From Virgifigura deserti (lineage in GTDB: Bacteria; Pseudomonadota; Alphaproteobacteria; Dongiales; Dongiaceae), in the NCBI GenBank assembly GCA_003576685.1, contig QOZR01000005.1, positions 62,001 through 126,000 on the forward strand: DNA of 64,000 bases. The letters run 5' to 3'. Shown here piece after piece: positions 8,700 to 17,027 of the stretch. The notes below the pieces were generated by a model. The model worked only from the letters and a program-made list of their open reading frames with translations. It made no database searches and was not told the origin of the DNA. The number at the start of each line of letters is the position of its first letter. Position 1 is the stretch's first letter. Made by a program: the position numbers and the translations under genes.

Positions 8700-9620
8700 T
8701 CAGACCTTTTCCGTGACGGTCCGGCCGAACAGGCCCGCGGGGCGGAAGACGAGAAAGGCAATCACCAGAAGAAAAGCGAACACCTGCCGATAGGCCGTCC
8801 CGTTCTCGATCGCTGCCTGGGCGAAGGTCTCGACCCCTGCGAGCAGCAGACCGCCGATCACCGCGCCGGGAATGCTTCCGAGCCCGCCGATAACCGCCGC
8901 CGAGAAGCCCATCAGGCCGGCCAGAATACCGAAGTCGAACCGCGTCACGCCGACATAGCTCGCATAAAGTAGGCCCGCGAGCGCCCCCGTCGCCGACGCG
9001 ATGAAGAAGGTGTTTCGAAAGACCGCATTGGCGTCGATGCCCATCAGGCGGGCAGCCTCGCGATCCTGCGAAACCGCGCGGATCCGCACGCCGACTCCGG
9101 TCTTGCGAAGCAGAATGGAGAGAACGAGAAGAACCGCAGTTGCGGAAGCGACATCGAGAACCGTAAACCAGCTCACCACGACATTGCCCAGAGCGAAGGC
9201 GGGTTCGGCCAGCGGGGTCGGGAACGCATGCGGATTGCCGCCCTGAGGGAACAGGTGGCGGATGAGTTCGCGGATCACGATGCCGAGCGCGACCGTCGTC
9301 ACGAGTGCCATCATCGCGGGTTTGTCCCGAAAGGCGCGAAGCACGAACCGGTCTATGGCGATCCCGAGAACGCCGACGGCCGCGATGGCGATGAGGCAGG
9401 CCAGAACGAGGTCGGCTGCTCCCCCGAACCACGATAGGCTGGCCAACGCAGTCTGGAGAATGGCGAGCGCCACGAAAGGAGCGACCAGCGAGATATCACC
9501 ATGCGAGAAGTGAATGACGCCGAGCACGCCGAAGAGGAGGCTGAAGCCCACCGCAAGCAGCGCATAGATGCTCCCGAGGGCGATCCAGTTGATGAGTTGC
9601 TGAAGAATTTCCTCGGACAT
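8700..9620 (-). CDS. livH: ABC transporter permease, LivH type
   Basis: A 306-residue permease from ATG 9620 (MSEEILQQLINWIALGSIYA), preceded by GGGGGACGA. The open frame runs 37 codons further upstream, but that part is arginine- and glycine-rich and unlike the family, so it was dropped. Typical LivH features are the N-terminal GVIHFSHGD segment and the GLGSIPGAVIGGLLLAGVE coupling loop near the C-terminus. It is the first gene of the livHMGF operon, divergent from the binding-protein gene at 9934. Confidence 0.93.
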   Translation of the reverse strand: MSEEILQQLINWIALGSIYALLAVGFSLLFGVLGVIHFSHGDISLVAPFVALAILQTALASLSWFGGAADLVLACLIAIAAVGVLGIAIDRFVLRAFRDKPAMMALVTTVALGIVIRELIRHLFPQGGNPHAFPTPLAEPAFALGNVVVSWFTVLDVASATAVLLVLSILLRKTGVGVRIRAVSQDREAARLMGIDANAVFRNTFFIASATGALAGLLYASYVGVTRFDFGILAGLMGFSAAVIGGLGSIPGAVIGGLLLAGVETFAQAAIENGTAYRQVFAFLLVIAFLVFRPAGLFGRTVTEKV

Positions 9621-9732
9621 TCGTCCCCCGCCGGGGCCGGGCCCTGGCCTTCTTATGCTGAAATGGGCCCCCACAGCCATGCGGGGCAAGCAACGCTTTC
9701 GCGTGCAACCATGCCGGAAAACGTGTGGCAAC

Positions 9733-9766
9733 GGTTATAGAAAGTTCTTGGCAAGGTTATAGATAG
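9733..9766. promoter_or_regulatory. Direct repeats in the livH/livK divergent promoter
   Basis: GGTTATAGAAAG (9733-9744) and GGTTATAGATAG (9755-9766) are near-identical direct repeats with a 22-bp period, about two helical turns. They lie in the 313-bp gap between divergent livH (9620) and the binding-protein gene (9934). The same TATAG core with the same period occurs upstream of the monooxygenase gene (16593-16622). They are probably sites for the cluster's LysR regulator, by inference. Nothing else is evident in this gap. Confidence 0.5.
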
Positions 9767-9933
9767 ATTATCGTTTCACGGCCTCTTTCGTTAGCGAGAA
9801 TGTTCAATCTGTCTCGCGAGGCTTATGCTTCTCCCGGAAGGTGAGGCACTTTGGCGCAAGAGGCTGGAGGTGCCGAGGCCTTCCGGGCAAGGCACCGCAT
9901 AACACGGCATAACATGACAAAGGGAGAGCCTAC

Positions 9934-11079
9934 ATGTCCTCGATTGTGACCACAGGCCTGAAACGGGCCGTCGTCATCTCAGCTGCGATCGCCGCCGTCT
10001 GCGGCCTGTTTACCCCCAACGAAGCCGACGCGGAGACAATCAAGCTCGGATTCATTGGCCCGCTCAGCGGCGGAAATGCCCTGCAGGGAACGGGCGCGCG
10101 CAACGGCTTCCTGCTGGCGATCCAGCAAGCCAACGAAGACGGATATCCCTATGAGGTCGAGCCGGTCGCACTCGACGATGCCTCCGATCCCGCCACCGGC
10201 GTCTCGGCGGCGCTGAAGCTGGTGAACGACCCAGACGTGGTCGCGGCCATCGGCCACTGGAACAGCCCCGTGGCACTGGCGACGACACCGGTGTTCAATC
10301 GCTATCAGATGCCGTTCATCATCTGGGGCGCAATCAGCCCGAAGATCACCGAGGCCAATTTTCCCGAGGTGACGCGCGTTACGCCGACCCTCGCCCAGGA
10401 GAACAAGCCGCTCGCGGACTGGGTCGTGAAGACGCTTGGGCTCAAGCAGATTGCCATCGTTTCGGACACCAGCGACTACGGCGTCTCGAACACGGAGACC
10501 TTTCAGGACTATGTGACGGACGCCGGGGCGGAGATCGTTTCGACGGATGCGGCGCCCGTGGGCACGACCGACTTCCGGGCGATTCTCACCAAGGTCAAGG
10601 CGTCGCAGCCGGACGCCATCTATTTCGGCGGGGTCATCACCGAAGCCGCTCTCGTGCGCAAACAGATGCATAACCTCGGAATGGACATTCCGATGCTTGC
10701 GATCTCCGGCATCTATGACGAGAAGTATCTCGATATCGCCGGAGAGGCCGCGGACGGAACGATCGTCAGCTATCCGAAGGTCAAGAGCTCGGAAGCGCTC
10801 GATGCTTTCAACGAGGCCTATGAGGGCGCCAACTTCGACGATCCCGCAGGGCCCTACGCCAAATACGCCTTTGACGCGACGAACATCCTCCTCCAGGTAA
10901 TCGAGGAGCACGGTCCGGACGATCGCGAGGCTCTGGCCAGCGCGATCCGCGAGATCGATTACAAGGGCGCCCTTGGTCGGACCACCTTCGACGAGAACGG
11001 CCAGACCAAGGTCCCCGTCGAAGTGGATATCTATGTCGCGAAAGGCGGCGAGTGGGTTCCTTGGGAGGCCGCAAACTAG
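9934..11079 (+). CDS. Periplasmic substrate-binding protein of a branched-chain-amino-acid-type ABC transporter
   Basis: A 381-residue type I binding protein (LivK/Peripla_BP_6 family). The first 33 residues are a Sec signal peptide ending near NEADA. The mature protein opens with TIKLGFIGPLSGGNALQGTG, the usual first strand and ligand loop. It is transcribed away from livHMGF and closes with a strong terminator at 11118-11155. It should capture the cluster's substrate in the periplasm. The ligand cannot be read from sequence, and the catabolic neighbours point to an aromatic or N-containing compound. A ribosome site AAAGGGAGAG precedes the ATG. Confidence 0.9.
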   Translation: MSSIVTTGLKRAVVISAAIAAVCGLFTPNEADAETIKLGFIGPLSGGNALQGTGARNGFLLAIQQANEDGYPYEVEPVALDDASDPATGVSAALKLVNDPDVVAAIGHWNSPVALATTPVFNRYQMPFIIWGAISPKITEANFPEVTRVTPTLAQENKPLADWVVKTLGLKQIAIVSDTSDYGVSNTETFQDYVTDAGAEIVSTDAAPVGTTDFRAILTKVKASQPDAIYFGGVITEAALVRKQMHNLGMDIPMLAISGIYDEKYLDIAGEAADGTIVSYPKVKSSEALDAFNEAYEGANFDDPAGPYAKYAFDATNILLQVIEEHGPDDREALASAIREIDYKGALGRTTFDENGQTKVPVEVDIYVAKGGEWVPWEAAN

Positions 11080-11117
11080 CGGTTGCCGGACGACGCCTCC
11101 CTAATTGCGGTGCTGAC

Positions 11118-11155
11118 GGCGCGGACAGTTTCAAGCTCTGTCCGCGCCTTCTTTG
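11118..11155 (+). terminator. Rho-independent terminator after the binding-protein gene
   Basis: GGCGCGGACAG (11118-11128) pairs perfectly with CTGTCCGCGCC (11138-11148) across a 9-nt loop and is followed by TTCTTTG. It lies 39 bp after the stop and separates the gene from the LysR gene at 11240. Confidence 0.75.
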
Positions 11156-11239
11156 CGCGGCAAGGGCACTCAGTCCCCTGTTGATCCCACCGCGAGCGGG
11201 ATACCATCGACCCAAATCGGGCCGGCAAGAGGGCAAGCG

Positions 11240-12187
11240 ATGTCTGAGGCGCGCGTTTTTCCCAACTTCTCCTACACCTTGCGGCAGCTTCGCTATTTCA
11301 CGATCGTCGTCGAAAGCGGCAGCGTGGCCGAAGCGTCGCGGCGGCTCAACATCTCGCAGCCTTCGGTTTCGCTCGCCATCAAGACGCTGGAGGAGAACTT
11401 CTCGACCCAGCTCTTCATCCGGCATCATGCGAGCGGCGTTTCGCTTACGCCCTCTGGCTTGCGGTTCTACCGTCAGGCGCTTGATCTTCTCCGCCAGGCG
11501 CGCGAGCTCGAGCAGAGCGTGTTCGCCGATAGCAACAAGGTCGGCGGACAGATCGAGGTCGGCTGCTTCGAAACCATCGCACCGCTTTACATACCGCGGC
11601 TGCTGGCCGGCTTCCGGCAGCGCTATCCGAACGTGCGGATCCATGTTCAGGACGGCGTGCAGAGCGATCTTCTGGCCGGTCTTGAGAACGGGGCATTCGA
11701 CCTCGTCCTGCTTTACGACCTGGAACTCGGTGGAGCCTACCGGCACGCGCCGCTTCTGCCCGGCCTCCGCCCCCATGTCCTCTTACCGGAAAAGCACCGC
11801 TTCGCCGATCGCGCCTCCATTTCCCTGCGCCAGGTCGTAGAGGAGCCGCTGATCCTTCTCGACGTTCCGCCAAGCGGCAAATATTTCTGCGGGCTCTTTC
11901 AGGAAGTCGGCCTTGAGCCGAACGTCACCCATCGCTCGCCGTCGGTCGAGCTCGTGCGCGGGATGGTCGGCCAGGGGCTCGGCTATTCGGTCCTCGTCAC
12001 CAAGCCCAGCACGAGCCTGACCTATGACGGCAATAGCGTGGTCGCGGTGCCGCTGCTCGATGATGTGAAGTGCTCTGATCTGGTTGCGGCGTGGCTGCAA
12101 CGGTCGCGCCTGACCAAGCTGGCCCAAATATTCATCCACTTCTGCCAGGAGGAGCTTGGAACCTCGGCCGCGGTGAGCGCGGCCTAG
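11240..12187 (+). CDS. LysR-family regulator of the catabolic cluster
   Basis: A 315-residue LysR regulator from ATG 11240, preceded by AAGAGGGCAAGCG. The open frame continues upstream but the preceding terminator makes that implausible. The helix-turn-helix is at about residues 19-50 (SGSVAEASRRLNISQPSVSL) and the effector domain follows. It lies inside the cluster, between the binding-protein gene and the opposing catabolic operon, so it likely controls both liv promoters and the monooxygenase operon. The 22-bp-period TATAG repeats are its best candidate sites. Confidence 0.88.
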   Translation: MSEARVFPNFSYTLRQLRYFTIVVESGSVAEASRRLNISQPSVSLAIKTLEENFSTQLFIRHHASGVSLTPSGLRFYRQALDLLRQARELEQSVFADSNKVGGQIEVGCFETIAPLYIPRLLAGFRQRYPNVRIHVQDGVQSDLLAGLENGAFDLVLLYDLELGGAYRHAPLLPGLRPHVLLPEKHRFADRASISLRQVVEEPLILLDVPPSGKYFCGLFQEVGLEPNVTHRSPSVELVRGMVGQGLGYSVLVTKPSTSLTYDGNSVVAVPLLDDVKCSDLVAAWLQRSRLTKLAQIFIHFCQEELGTSAAVSAA

Positions 12188-12191
12188 TGCC

Positions 12192-13382
12192 TTACAACCC
12201 GACCTCTTCCAGGCGATCGGCGAGTCTGCGCAACATATCCTCGCACCGGCGTAGCTGATCAAGCGTCACATATTCGTCGGGCTTGTGGCCCTGTGCCATG
12301 CTTCCCGGCCCGCAGACCACGGTCGGAATGCCGGCCTCGTCGTAAAGCCCGCCTTCGGTGCCGAAGCTTACGGTCCCTGTCTTGTTCGCGCCGGTCAGCT
12401 CGCGCACGAAGGCGACCAGAGGCGTATCGGCCGGGCAGGCCAGCCCGGGGTAGGACGACAGTTCGCTGAACAGGATGTCGGCCCCCTGCCAACGGCGCCG
12501 CATGTCGGGAACGAGCTCCTCGGCGGCGAACCGCTTGACTTCGTCGACCAGCGCTTCGGCGCTCTGGCCCGGCAGGACACGCGCCTCGAAGTCGAAGCGC
12601 GCCCGGTCGGGAACGATATTCACGGCGGTGCCGCCGGAGACCACCCCGCACTGGATGGTGGCGAAGGGTGGGTCGAAGTCGGCGCTTCTCTCTCCTCCAC
12701 TCTCCTCTCTCCGCGCGATCGCACGAATCCTGTGGATCAGCTCCGCGGCATACTCGACCGCGTTCACGCCATCGGGCGCATGGGCCGAATGGCAGGCGAG
12801 GCCCCGGACATCGCAGCGGACGGCAAGCTTGCCCTTATGCCCGGTCACCAGGCGCATCTCGGTCGGTTCGCCGATTATGCAGCCGCGCGGGCGGACCGGC
12901 CGCTCCCGCAGCGCAGCAATCAGGGGACGGACGCCGAGGCAGCCGACCTCCTCGTCATAGGAGAACGCCAGATGGATCGGTGTCTTCAGCCGCCGCTGCG
13001 TGAAATAGGGCACGCAGGCGAGGACGACCGCGATGAAGCCCTTCATATCGGCCGTGCCGCGCCCGTACAGGCGGCCGTCCTTGCGAGACAGGCGGAACGG
13101 ATCGACCGTCCAGGGCTGTTCGTCGACAGGGACGACGTCCGTATGCCCGGACAGGATGATCCCGCCCACGTCTTCGGGCCCGATCGTCGCGAAGAGGTTC
13201 GCCTTGCGGCCGTCGTCCGACAGTTGAATCTCCGCTTTGACCCCGTGGTCGTCGAGAAGGTCGGCGATGAAGTCGATGAGCGCGCGGTTGGAATTCCGGC
13301 TGACGGTATCGAAGCCGATCAGGCGTTCGAGAATCTCGTCCGATGCCGGAAGCGTCCTGGCCGGCGCCCCTTCGGCTGTCAT
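12192..13382 (-). CDS. M20 family metallohydrolase, ArgE (acetylornithine deacetylase) type
   Basis: A 396-residue zinc hydrolase from ATG 13382, which overlaps the stop of the DUF1028 gene as ATGA. Metal and catalytic motifs are present: ILSGHTDVVPVD, YGRGTADMKGF, the YDEEVGCLG Glu pair, and near the end FGTEGGLYDEAG with GPGSMAQGHKPDEYV. The overall sequence is closest to ArgE, which deacylates N-acetyl amino acids. No arginine genes are nearby. As the last gene of a five-gene catabolic operon, it more likely removes an acyl group or opens an amide in the degraded compound. Confidence 0.88.
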   Translation of the reverse strand: MTAEGAPARTLPASDEILERLIGFDTVSRNSNRALIDFIADLLDDHGVKAEIQLSDDGRKANLFATIGPEDVGGIILSGHTDVVPVDEQPWTVDPFRLSRKDGRLYGRGTADMKGFIAVVLACVPYFTQRRLKTPIHLAFSYDEEVGCLGVRPLIAALRERPVRPRGCIIGEPTEMRLVTGHKGKLAVRCDVRGLACHSAHAPDGVNAVEYAAELIHRIRAIARREESGGERSADFDPPFATIQCGVVSGGTAVNIVPDRARFDFEARVLPGQSAEALVDEVKRFAAEELVPDMRRRWQGADILFSELSSYPGLACPADTPLVAFVRELTGANKTGTVSFGTEGGLYDEAGIPTVVCGPGSMAQGHKPDEYVTLDQLRRCEDMLRRLADRLEEVGL

Positions 13383-14059
13383 TGGTCCCCAGGAACGCCG
13401 TAGCTCGGAGCCAAGGCCGGCTTCAGGGCGCGGGCGACATAGTCCATCATCTGCGGCTCGTAGGCTCGCCACAAGGCGCTCAGCCGCGCCACCGGATCCT
13501 CGTCGTCCCAATCCACCCGCAGATCCACGAGCGGCCAGGAAAGCTCGCTGGCGACCAGCAGAGCGGCGGAATGAACCGGCCCCATCTCCCCGCCGCGCCC
13601 CACGCCCGCCGTGAGCCCGGTCAGAAGCCGCTCGGCCAGATGCCGGTCCTCGCCGGCCTGCTCGAAGGCCTCTACCATCGCTTGCGGCACTGCGTCGGTC
13701 GAAAGGAGATTACCCGCGGCAATGGCGTCGCGCCCCTTCGCGACGGCGTTCGTGCCGAGAATCTTCTCGCCTGTGTAATGAGCGGCCCGGCCATCGCAGT
13801 CGATCACGACCACCTGACGGTAGGCCCTGTCCTTCTCGCGCTCCATGAGCGTCCGTACGGCGTCTTCCGGGGCTTCGCCGCGCTCGAGGCAATCGAGGAT
13901 GCTCGGACCCAGGGACGGAAGGGTCACGTTCTGCGTCGAGACGGCGCCCGCACCCGCGCGCACCCAGGGACACCGGCTTCCGACCGCGATGCTCGACGTC
14001 GTGATGGCCACGCCGACCATTCGCGTGCGGGCGCACCGCCCGACCAGGGAAAACGTCAT
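13379..14059 (-). CDS. DUF1028 family protein
   Basis: A 226-residue protein opening MTFSLVGRCARTRMVGVAIT. DUF1028 proteins have an Ntn-hydrolase-like fold, begin with this T-F-S-x-V/I-G-R-D/C pattern, and are uncharacterised enzymes often found beside RidA-like and M20 genes. The GEILGTNAV-type segment (here GEKILGTNAV) and the VGRGGEMGPVHSAALLV block are also family features. The start at 14059 lies 2 bp after the RidA-like stop, and the end overlaps the M20 start, so it is tightly co-translated. A hydrolytic role is likely but unproven. Confidence 0.85.
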   Translation of the reverse strand: MTFSLVGRCARTRMVGVAITTSSIAVGSRCPWVRAGAGAVSTQNVTLPSLGPSILDCLERGEAPEDAVRTLMEREKDRAYRQVVVIDCDGRAAHYTGEKILGTNAVAKGRDAIAAGNLLSTDAVPQAMVEAFEQAGEDRHLAERLLTGLTAGVGRGGEMGPVHSAALLVASELSWPLVDLRVDWDDEDPVARLSALWRAYEPQMMDYVARALKPALAPSYGVPGDQ

Positions 14060-14061
14060 GG

Positions 14062-14478
14062 CTAGGCCTCGTCGGCCGGAATGACGGCTTCCACGTCGAT
14101 CTCCATCACCATCTCGGGTAGCGCCAGGCCGTTGACGATCAGCCCGGTGGAGCACGGGTAGACGCCCTTCAGCCACTTTCCGATCGTCCGGTACACGGGT
14201 TCGCGGTAGGCGCGGTCGGTGATGTAGATCGTGACCTTGCAGATATGCTCGAGCTTCGCCCCGGCCTCCTCGAGCAGAATCTTCACGCACTTCATCGCGT
14301 TGTCGGCCTGCGCTGCCGGATCTCCCGCCCCGACGAAGTTCCCGTCGAGGTCGAACCCAGTCTGGCCCCGCAGGAAGACCCGATTGCCGGCGCGCACGGC
14401 CATGCAAAGGTCGTTGTCCATGTCCTTGCCCGGATACATCTCGCGCGTGTTGAACTTTCGGATTCTGGTGTGCGCCAT
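14062..14478 (-). CDS. RidA/YjgF-like protein lacking the usual catalytic arginine
   Basis: A 138-residue member of the YjgF/YER057c/UK114 family. The fold is recognisable from the beta-strand NRVFLRGQTGFDLDGNFVGA and the C-terminal LALPEMVMEIDVEAV. In true RidA imine deaminases the last motif carries an arginine (P-x-x-x-R-V-E-I-E); here that position is methionine. It thus belongs to a Rid subfamily of unknown activity rather than the 2-iminobutanoate deaminase. Rid proteins recur in catabolic operons for N-heterocycles and aminophenols (RutC, aminomuconate deaminase), which fits this context. Confidence 0.87.
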   Translation of the reverse strand: MAHTRIRKFNTREMYPGKDMDNDLCMAVRAGNRVFLRGQTGFDLDGNFVGAGDPAAQADNAMKCVKILLEEAGAKLEHICKVTIYITDRAYREPVYRTIGKWLKGVYPCSTGLIVNGLALPEMVMEIDVEAVIPADEA

Positions 14479-14517
14479 GCTGGCTTCCTTCGATTTACGG
14501 ATATTGACGAAAAGGAA

Positions 14518-15018
14518 TTAAACGGGCTCGGCGACCGACAATGGAGCGAATCGGCCAAAGGTCCGATTGCCATACAGAAGCGGCTCGGCCTCGCCGAGCT
14601 CGACGGCGGCCACATCGCCGACGAAGATGAAATGCGTGTTCCAGCGCATCGCCGAGCCGAGCCGGCAGTCGAACGCCACGAGTGGCTGATCGAGGACCGG
14701 CGCCCCGGTTTCCAGCGTGCGCCACCGGGCACAGCTGAACTTGTTCCCGTCGTCGGTCTTGGATCGGCCGGCGAAGGTGTTGGCGACGACCGCCGCCCCG
14801 GCGCGCAGCACATTCACGCAGAACACGCCGTTTTCCTGGATCGCGGCGCAGGCGGGGCTGAGATGATGGATGCAGACCAGAAGCCCCGGGCCGTCCGCGG
14901 AAACGGACGACAGGGTGCTCGCCGTCACGCCGGCCCGCCCGGCCTGGCCGTCCGTCGTCACGATGCAGACGGCATTGGGCACGCGGCCCATGCCTTCCGT
15001 GAATCTGTCGCGCAGCAT
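14518..15018 (-). CDS. Flavin reductase, HpaC-like component of a two-component monooxygenase
   Basis: A 166-residue flavin reductase of the short-chain HpaC/RutF class, from ATG 15018 after GGAGGACGAGGTG. Family features are the N-terminal VPNAVCIVTT and the flavin-binding segments TASTLSSVSADGPGLLVC and FCVNVL. The open frame extends 98 codons upstream only as antisense-like sequence inside the monooxygenase gene. It should make free FADH2 or FMNH2 with NAD(P)H and feed the HpaB-like oxygenase encoded just upstream (stop at 15051). Confidence 0.88.
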   Translation of the reverse strand: MLRDRFTEGMGRVPNAVCIVTTDGQAGRAGVTASTLSSVSADGPGLLVCIHHLSPACAAIQENGVFCVNVLRAGAAVVANTFAGRSKTDDGNKFSCARWRTLETGAPVLDQPLVAFDCRLGSAMRWNTHFIFVGDVAAVELGEAEPLLYGNRTFGRFAPLSVAEPV

Positions 15019-15050
15019 CACCTCGTCCTCCGCCTTTCGATCTTGCCGAC

Positions 15051-16520
15051 CTACTCCGCCGCCTTTTTCCGCTCCGGCGCCACCCTGTCCGAAAGCCCGG
15101 CAGACTTCTTGACGAAGTCGAGCGGACCGGAGAAGTCGAAGTTCCGGTAGACGGCACCAAGATGCGCGAAGGGCGGCGACTGCGCGAAAAGCTGGAAGGT
15201 CAGCCGGTGACCCGCATAGTCGGAGTTCAGGAGATCGCGGGCGAAGGCGAGAAGCTTGCGCCGATCCTCGGCGTTCCAATGCTCGTTGATCGAGTAGTAC
15301 TTCTCCAGCCATTTACCGGTTTCTGGGTGACGGAACGCGGCCGCGTCCGGCGTCACGCAGATCTGGCCGCCGCACAGCTCGCGCGCGACATGCATCATCG
15401 CCGGCAGGTTGGAGCAGGCATGCACCCGTCCGGTGTAGAGCAGCGACTGGTTGGGCATCAGGAGCCCGCCCGGGCTGCGCTCGGTATGGGCGATCGCGGC
15501 GCTCAGATGCGCATTGATTCCCTCCCGATAGACCGCCAGCGTCGCCAGCTTCTCCTGCACCGCAGGCTGCTTCTCGAGGCCGGTCTGCCGCACGTTGAAC
15601 AGGGCGGCGCCGATCATCATGTCGGCGAAGCGCAGAATCCGCTGCACGAAGGCAAAGGCGCTGTACCGGTGCAGGGTCGCACGGATGAACTGCGCGGCCC
15701 GCGTATGCCGGTAGAAGAGGACATTCTCCCAAGGGATCAGGACATTGTCGAAGATGAGGAGGGTGTCGATCTCGTCGAAGCGGTTGGCCAGCGGATAATC
15801 CTCCGCCGGGGCCCGGCCGGCGAATCCCGTCCGGCAGATGAACTTCAGGCCCGGCGAGGACAGATCGCAGATGAATCCGACCGCATAATCCGACAGTTCC
15901 GCATCACCCCAATTGGCGATCGTCGGTTTGGTGAAGGCCTGATTCGCATAGGCGGCGGCCGTTTCGTACTTGGCGCCGCGAACGATGATGCCGGCGTCGG
16001 TTTCCTTCACGACATGCAGCAGCATGTCGGGGTCCTGATCCTGGGGCCGCTTCGAGCGGTCGCCCTTGGGGTCCGTATTGGCCGAGACGTGAAACGGATC
16101 GCTATAGAGAACCCGGTCGATATGGGTGCGGATGTTCTTGGAGAATTGCGGGTCGACCTCGTTCAGGACGTCCTGGCCGTCATAAAGCGACCACATCTCC
16201 CCGACGGTCTCGTCCCCGACACGCGTGACTACGCCGGCCACGTCATCCAGAACCGCATCGGTCGCCCGCCGTTTCGCGACCCAATCCTCCTGCGTGGCCG
16301 GCAGCTTATTGGCGATCGCATGCTCGTTGCCGTCCTCGTCGCGATAGGTCAGCACGGGCTTCGTCGCCGGCTCGTGCTGCATATCGTAGATGCGGGCACG
16401 GATATCGACGAGCGGCTTGAACATGGGGTGCGCCGTGACGTCGGTCACGCGCTCTCCATTAACCCAGACCTCGCGCCCGTCGCGGATCGATTCCTTGTAT
16501 TGCTCGCCTTTTCTGATCAC
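15051..16520 (-). CDS. 4-hydroxyphenylacetate 3-monooxygenase (HpaB/PvcC) family flavin-dependent oxygenase
   Basis: A 489-residue protein of the HpaB family, whose members use diffusible reduced flavin to hydroxylate phenolic rings. Conserved blocks include the VSANTDPKGDRSKRP segment, an RTGFAGRAPAEDYPLANRFD segment and the C-terminal RELCGGQICVTPD. I prefer GTG 16520, which has GGGAG 8 nt upstream, over a TTG five codons earlier that overlaps that ribosome site. It is the first gene of a leftward operon with the reductase, RidA-like, DUF1028 and M20 genes. The substrate is unknown, and no ring-cleaving dioxygenase is nearby. Confidence 0.88.
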   Translation of the reverse strand: MIRKGEQYKESIRDGREVWVNGERVTDVTAHPMFKPLVDIRARIYDMQHEPATKPVLTYRDEDGNEHAIANKLPATQEDWVAKRRATDAVLDDVAGVVTRVGDETVGEMWSLYDGQDVLNEVDPQFSKNIRTHIDRVLYSDPFHVSANTDPKGDRSKRPQDQDPDMLLHVVKETDAGIIVRGAKYETAAAYANQAFTKPTIANWGDAELSDYAVGFICDLSSPGLKFICRTGFAGRAPAEDYPLANRFDEIDTLLIFDNVLIPWENVLFYRHTRAAQFIRATLHRYSAFAFVQRILRFADMMIGAALFNVRQTGLEKQPAVQEKLATLAVYREGINAHLSAAIAHTERSPGGLLMPNQSLLYTGRVHACSNLPAMMHVARELCGGQICVTPDAAAFRHPETGKWLEKYYSINEHWNAEDRRKLLAFARDLLNSDYAGHRLTFQLFAQSPPFAHLGAVYRNFDFSGPLDFVKKSAGLSDRVAPERKKAAE

Positions 16521-16592
16521 GTCTCTCGCTCCCAAGGGAATCTGCCGTTCTTCGGTGCAGCGAGGATCGCAAAAGCGGCCTCATTACGAAAT

Positions 16593-16622
16593 TATAGTTT
16601 TTCGAAAGACAGAGTATAGTTT
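16593..16622. promoter_or_regulatory. Direct repeats upstream of the monooxygenase operon
   Basis: TATAGTTT occurs at 16593-16600 and again at 16615-16622, a 22-bp period, upstream of the leftward monooxygenase gene. Core and period match the liv promoter repeats at 9733-9766. The surroundings (16536-16691) are AT-rich compared with the neighbouring genes. This is a likely activator site. Confidence 0.5.
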
Positions 16623-16691
16623 GCCTATATCCGCCTCGCCGGCTTGCCGGCGGCTGTCGATTCAAGCTGGGCGGATCCAGCTCCGGTGGGC

Positions 16692-17027
16692 TTATCGAGT
16701 TGCCTCTACCGGCCCACCCGCCTCGGGAACATAAACGAGCCGCCCGTCCGGCAGCCGATAGGTGGTTCCGGCCTTCACGCCCCGCCCCTCGCCGATCTCG
16801 CCGCTCGCCTCGTAGCGGGTCAGCTCCTCGCCATCCTTGATCGTGATCCGCATGTCCGCCTCGCCCGGCTTCTCGACGACCACGACCCGGTCGCTGCTGA
16901 ACGGGTTCAACGGGTTCCGCAGGATGACGATCATCAGAATGGCAATGACCACCAGGAACAGGTCGATCAGATTGACGACCGACAGAATCGGATCGTCCGC
17001 TTCGTCATGCTCGAGGAAGCGCATCAT
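16692..17027 (-). CDS. DUF2149 protein (HmuV-like, ExbD-like single-span membrane protein)
   Basis: A 111-residue protein opening MMRFLEHDEADDPILSVVNL, typical of DUF2149. One transmembrane helix (about 17-37) contains an aspartate (NLIDLFLVV), recalling the proton-carrying Asp of ExbD/TolR; the rest is a small outer domain. The start overlaps the stop of the ExbB-like gene as ATGA. It is the last gene of the TonB receptor-CobN-ExbB-like operon, and in Bacteroidetes hmu loci the equivalent is HmuV. Function as half of a proton channel is inference. Confidence 0.82.
   Translation of the reverse strand: MMRFLEHDEADDPILSVVNLIDLFLVVIAILMIVILRNPLNPFSSDRVVVVEKPGEADMRITIKDGEELTRYEASGEIGEGRGVKAGTTYRLPDGRLVYVPEAGGPVEATR

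Noticed and set aside
7518..8972. A 484-codon rightward frame opposite livM and livH
   Set aside because: It is antisense to two conserved permeases; the His/Asp/Glu-rich translation is the complement of membrane-protein codons.
6727..9432. A 901-codon open frame across livG, livM and livH
   Set aside because: Only its last 262 codons are livG. The rest is an out-of-frame, arginine-rich shadow of livM and livH, as often seen in GC-rich DNA.
14062..16520. Assignment of the oxygenase cluster to the Rut pyrimidine pathway
   Set aside because: The oxygenase is HpaB-like, not a RutA luciferase-fold enzyme, and RutB, RutD, RutE and RutG are missing; only the general logic is shared.
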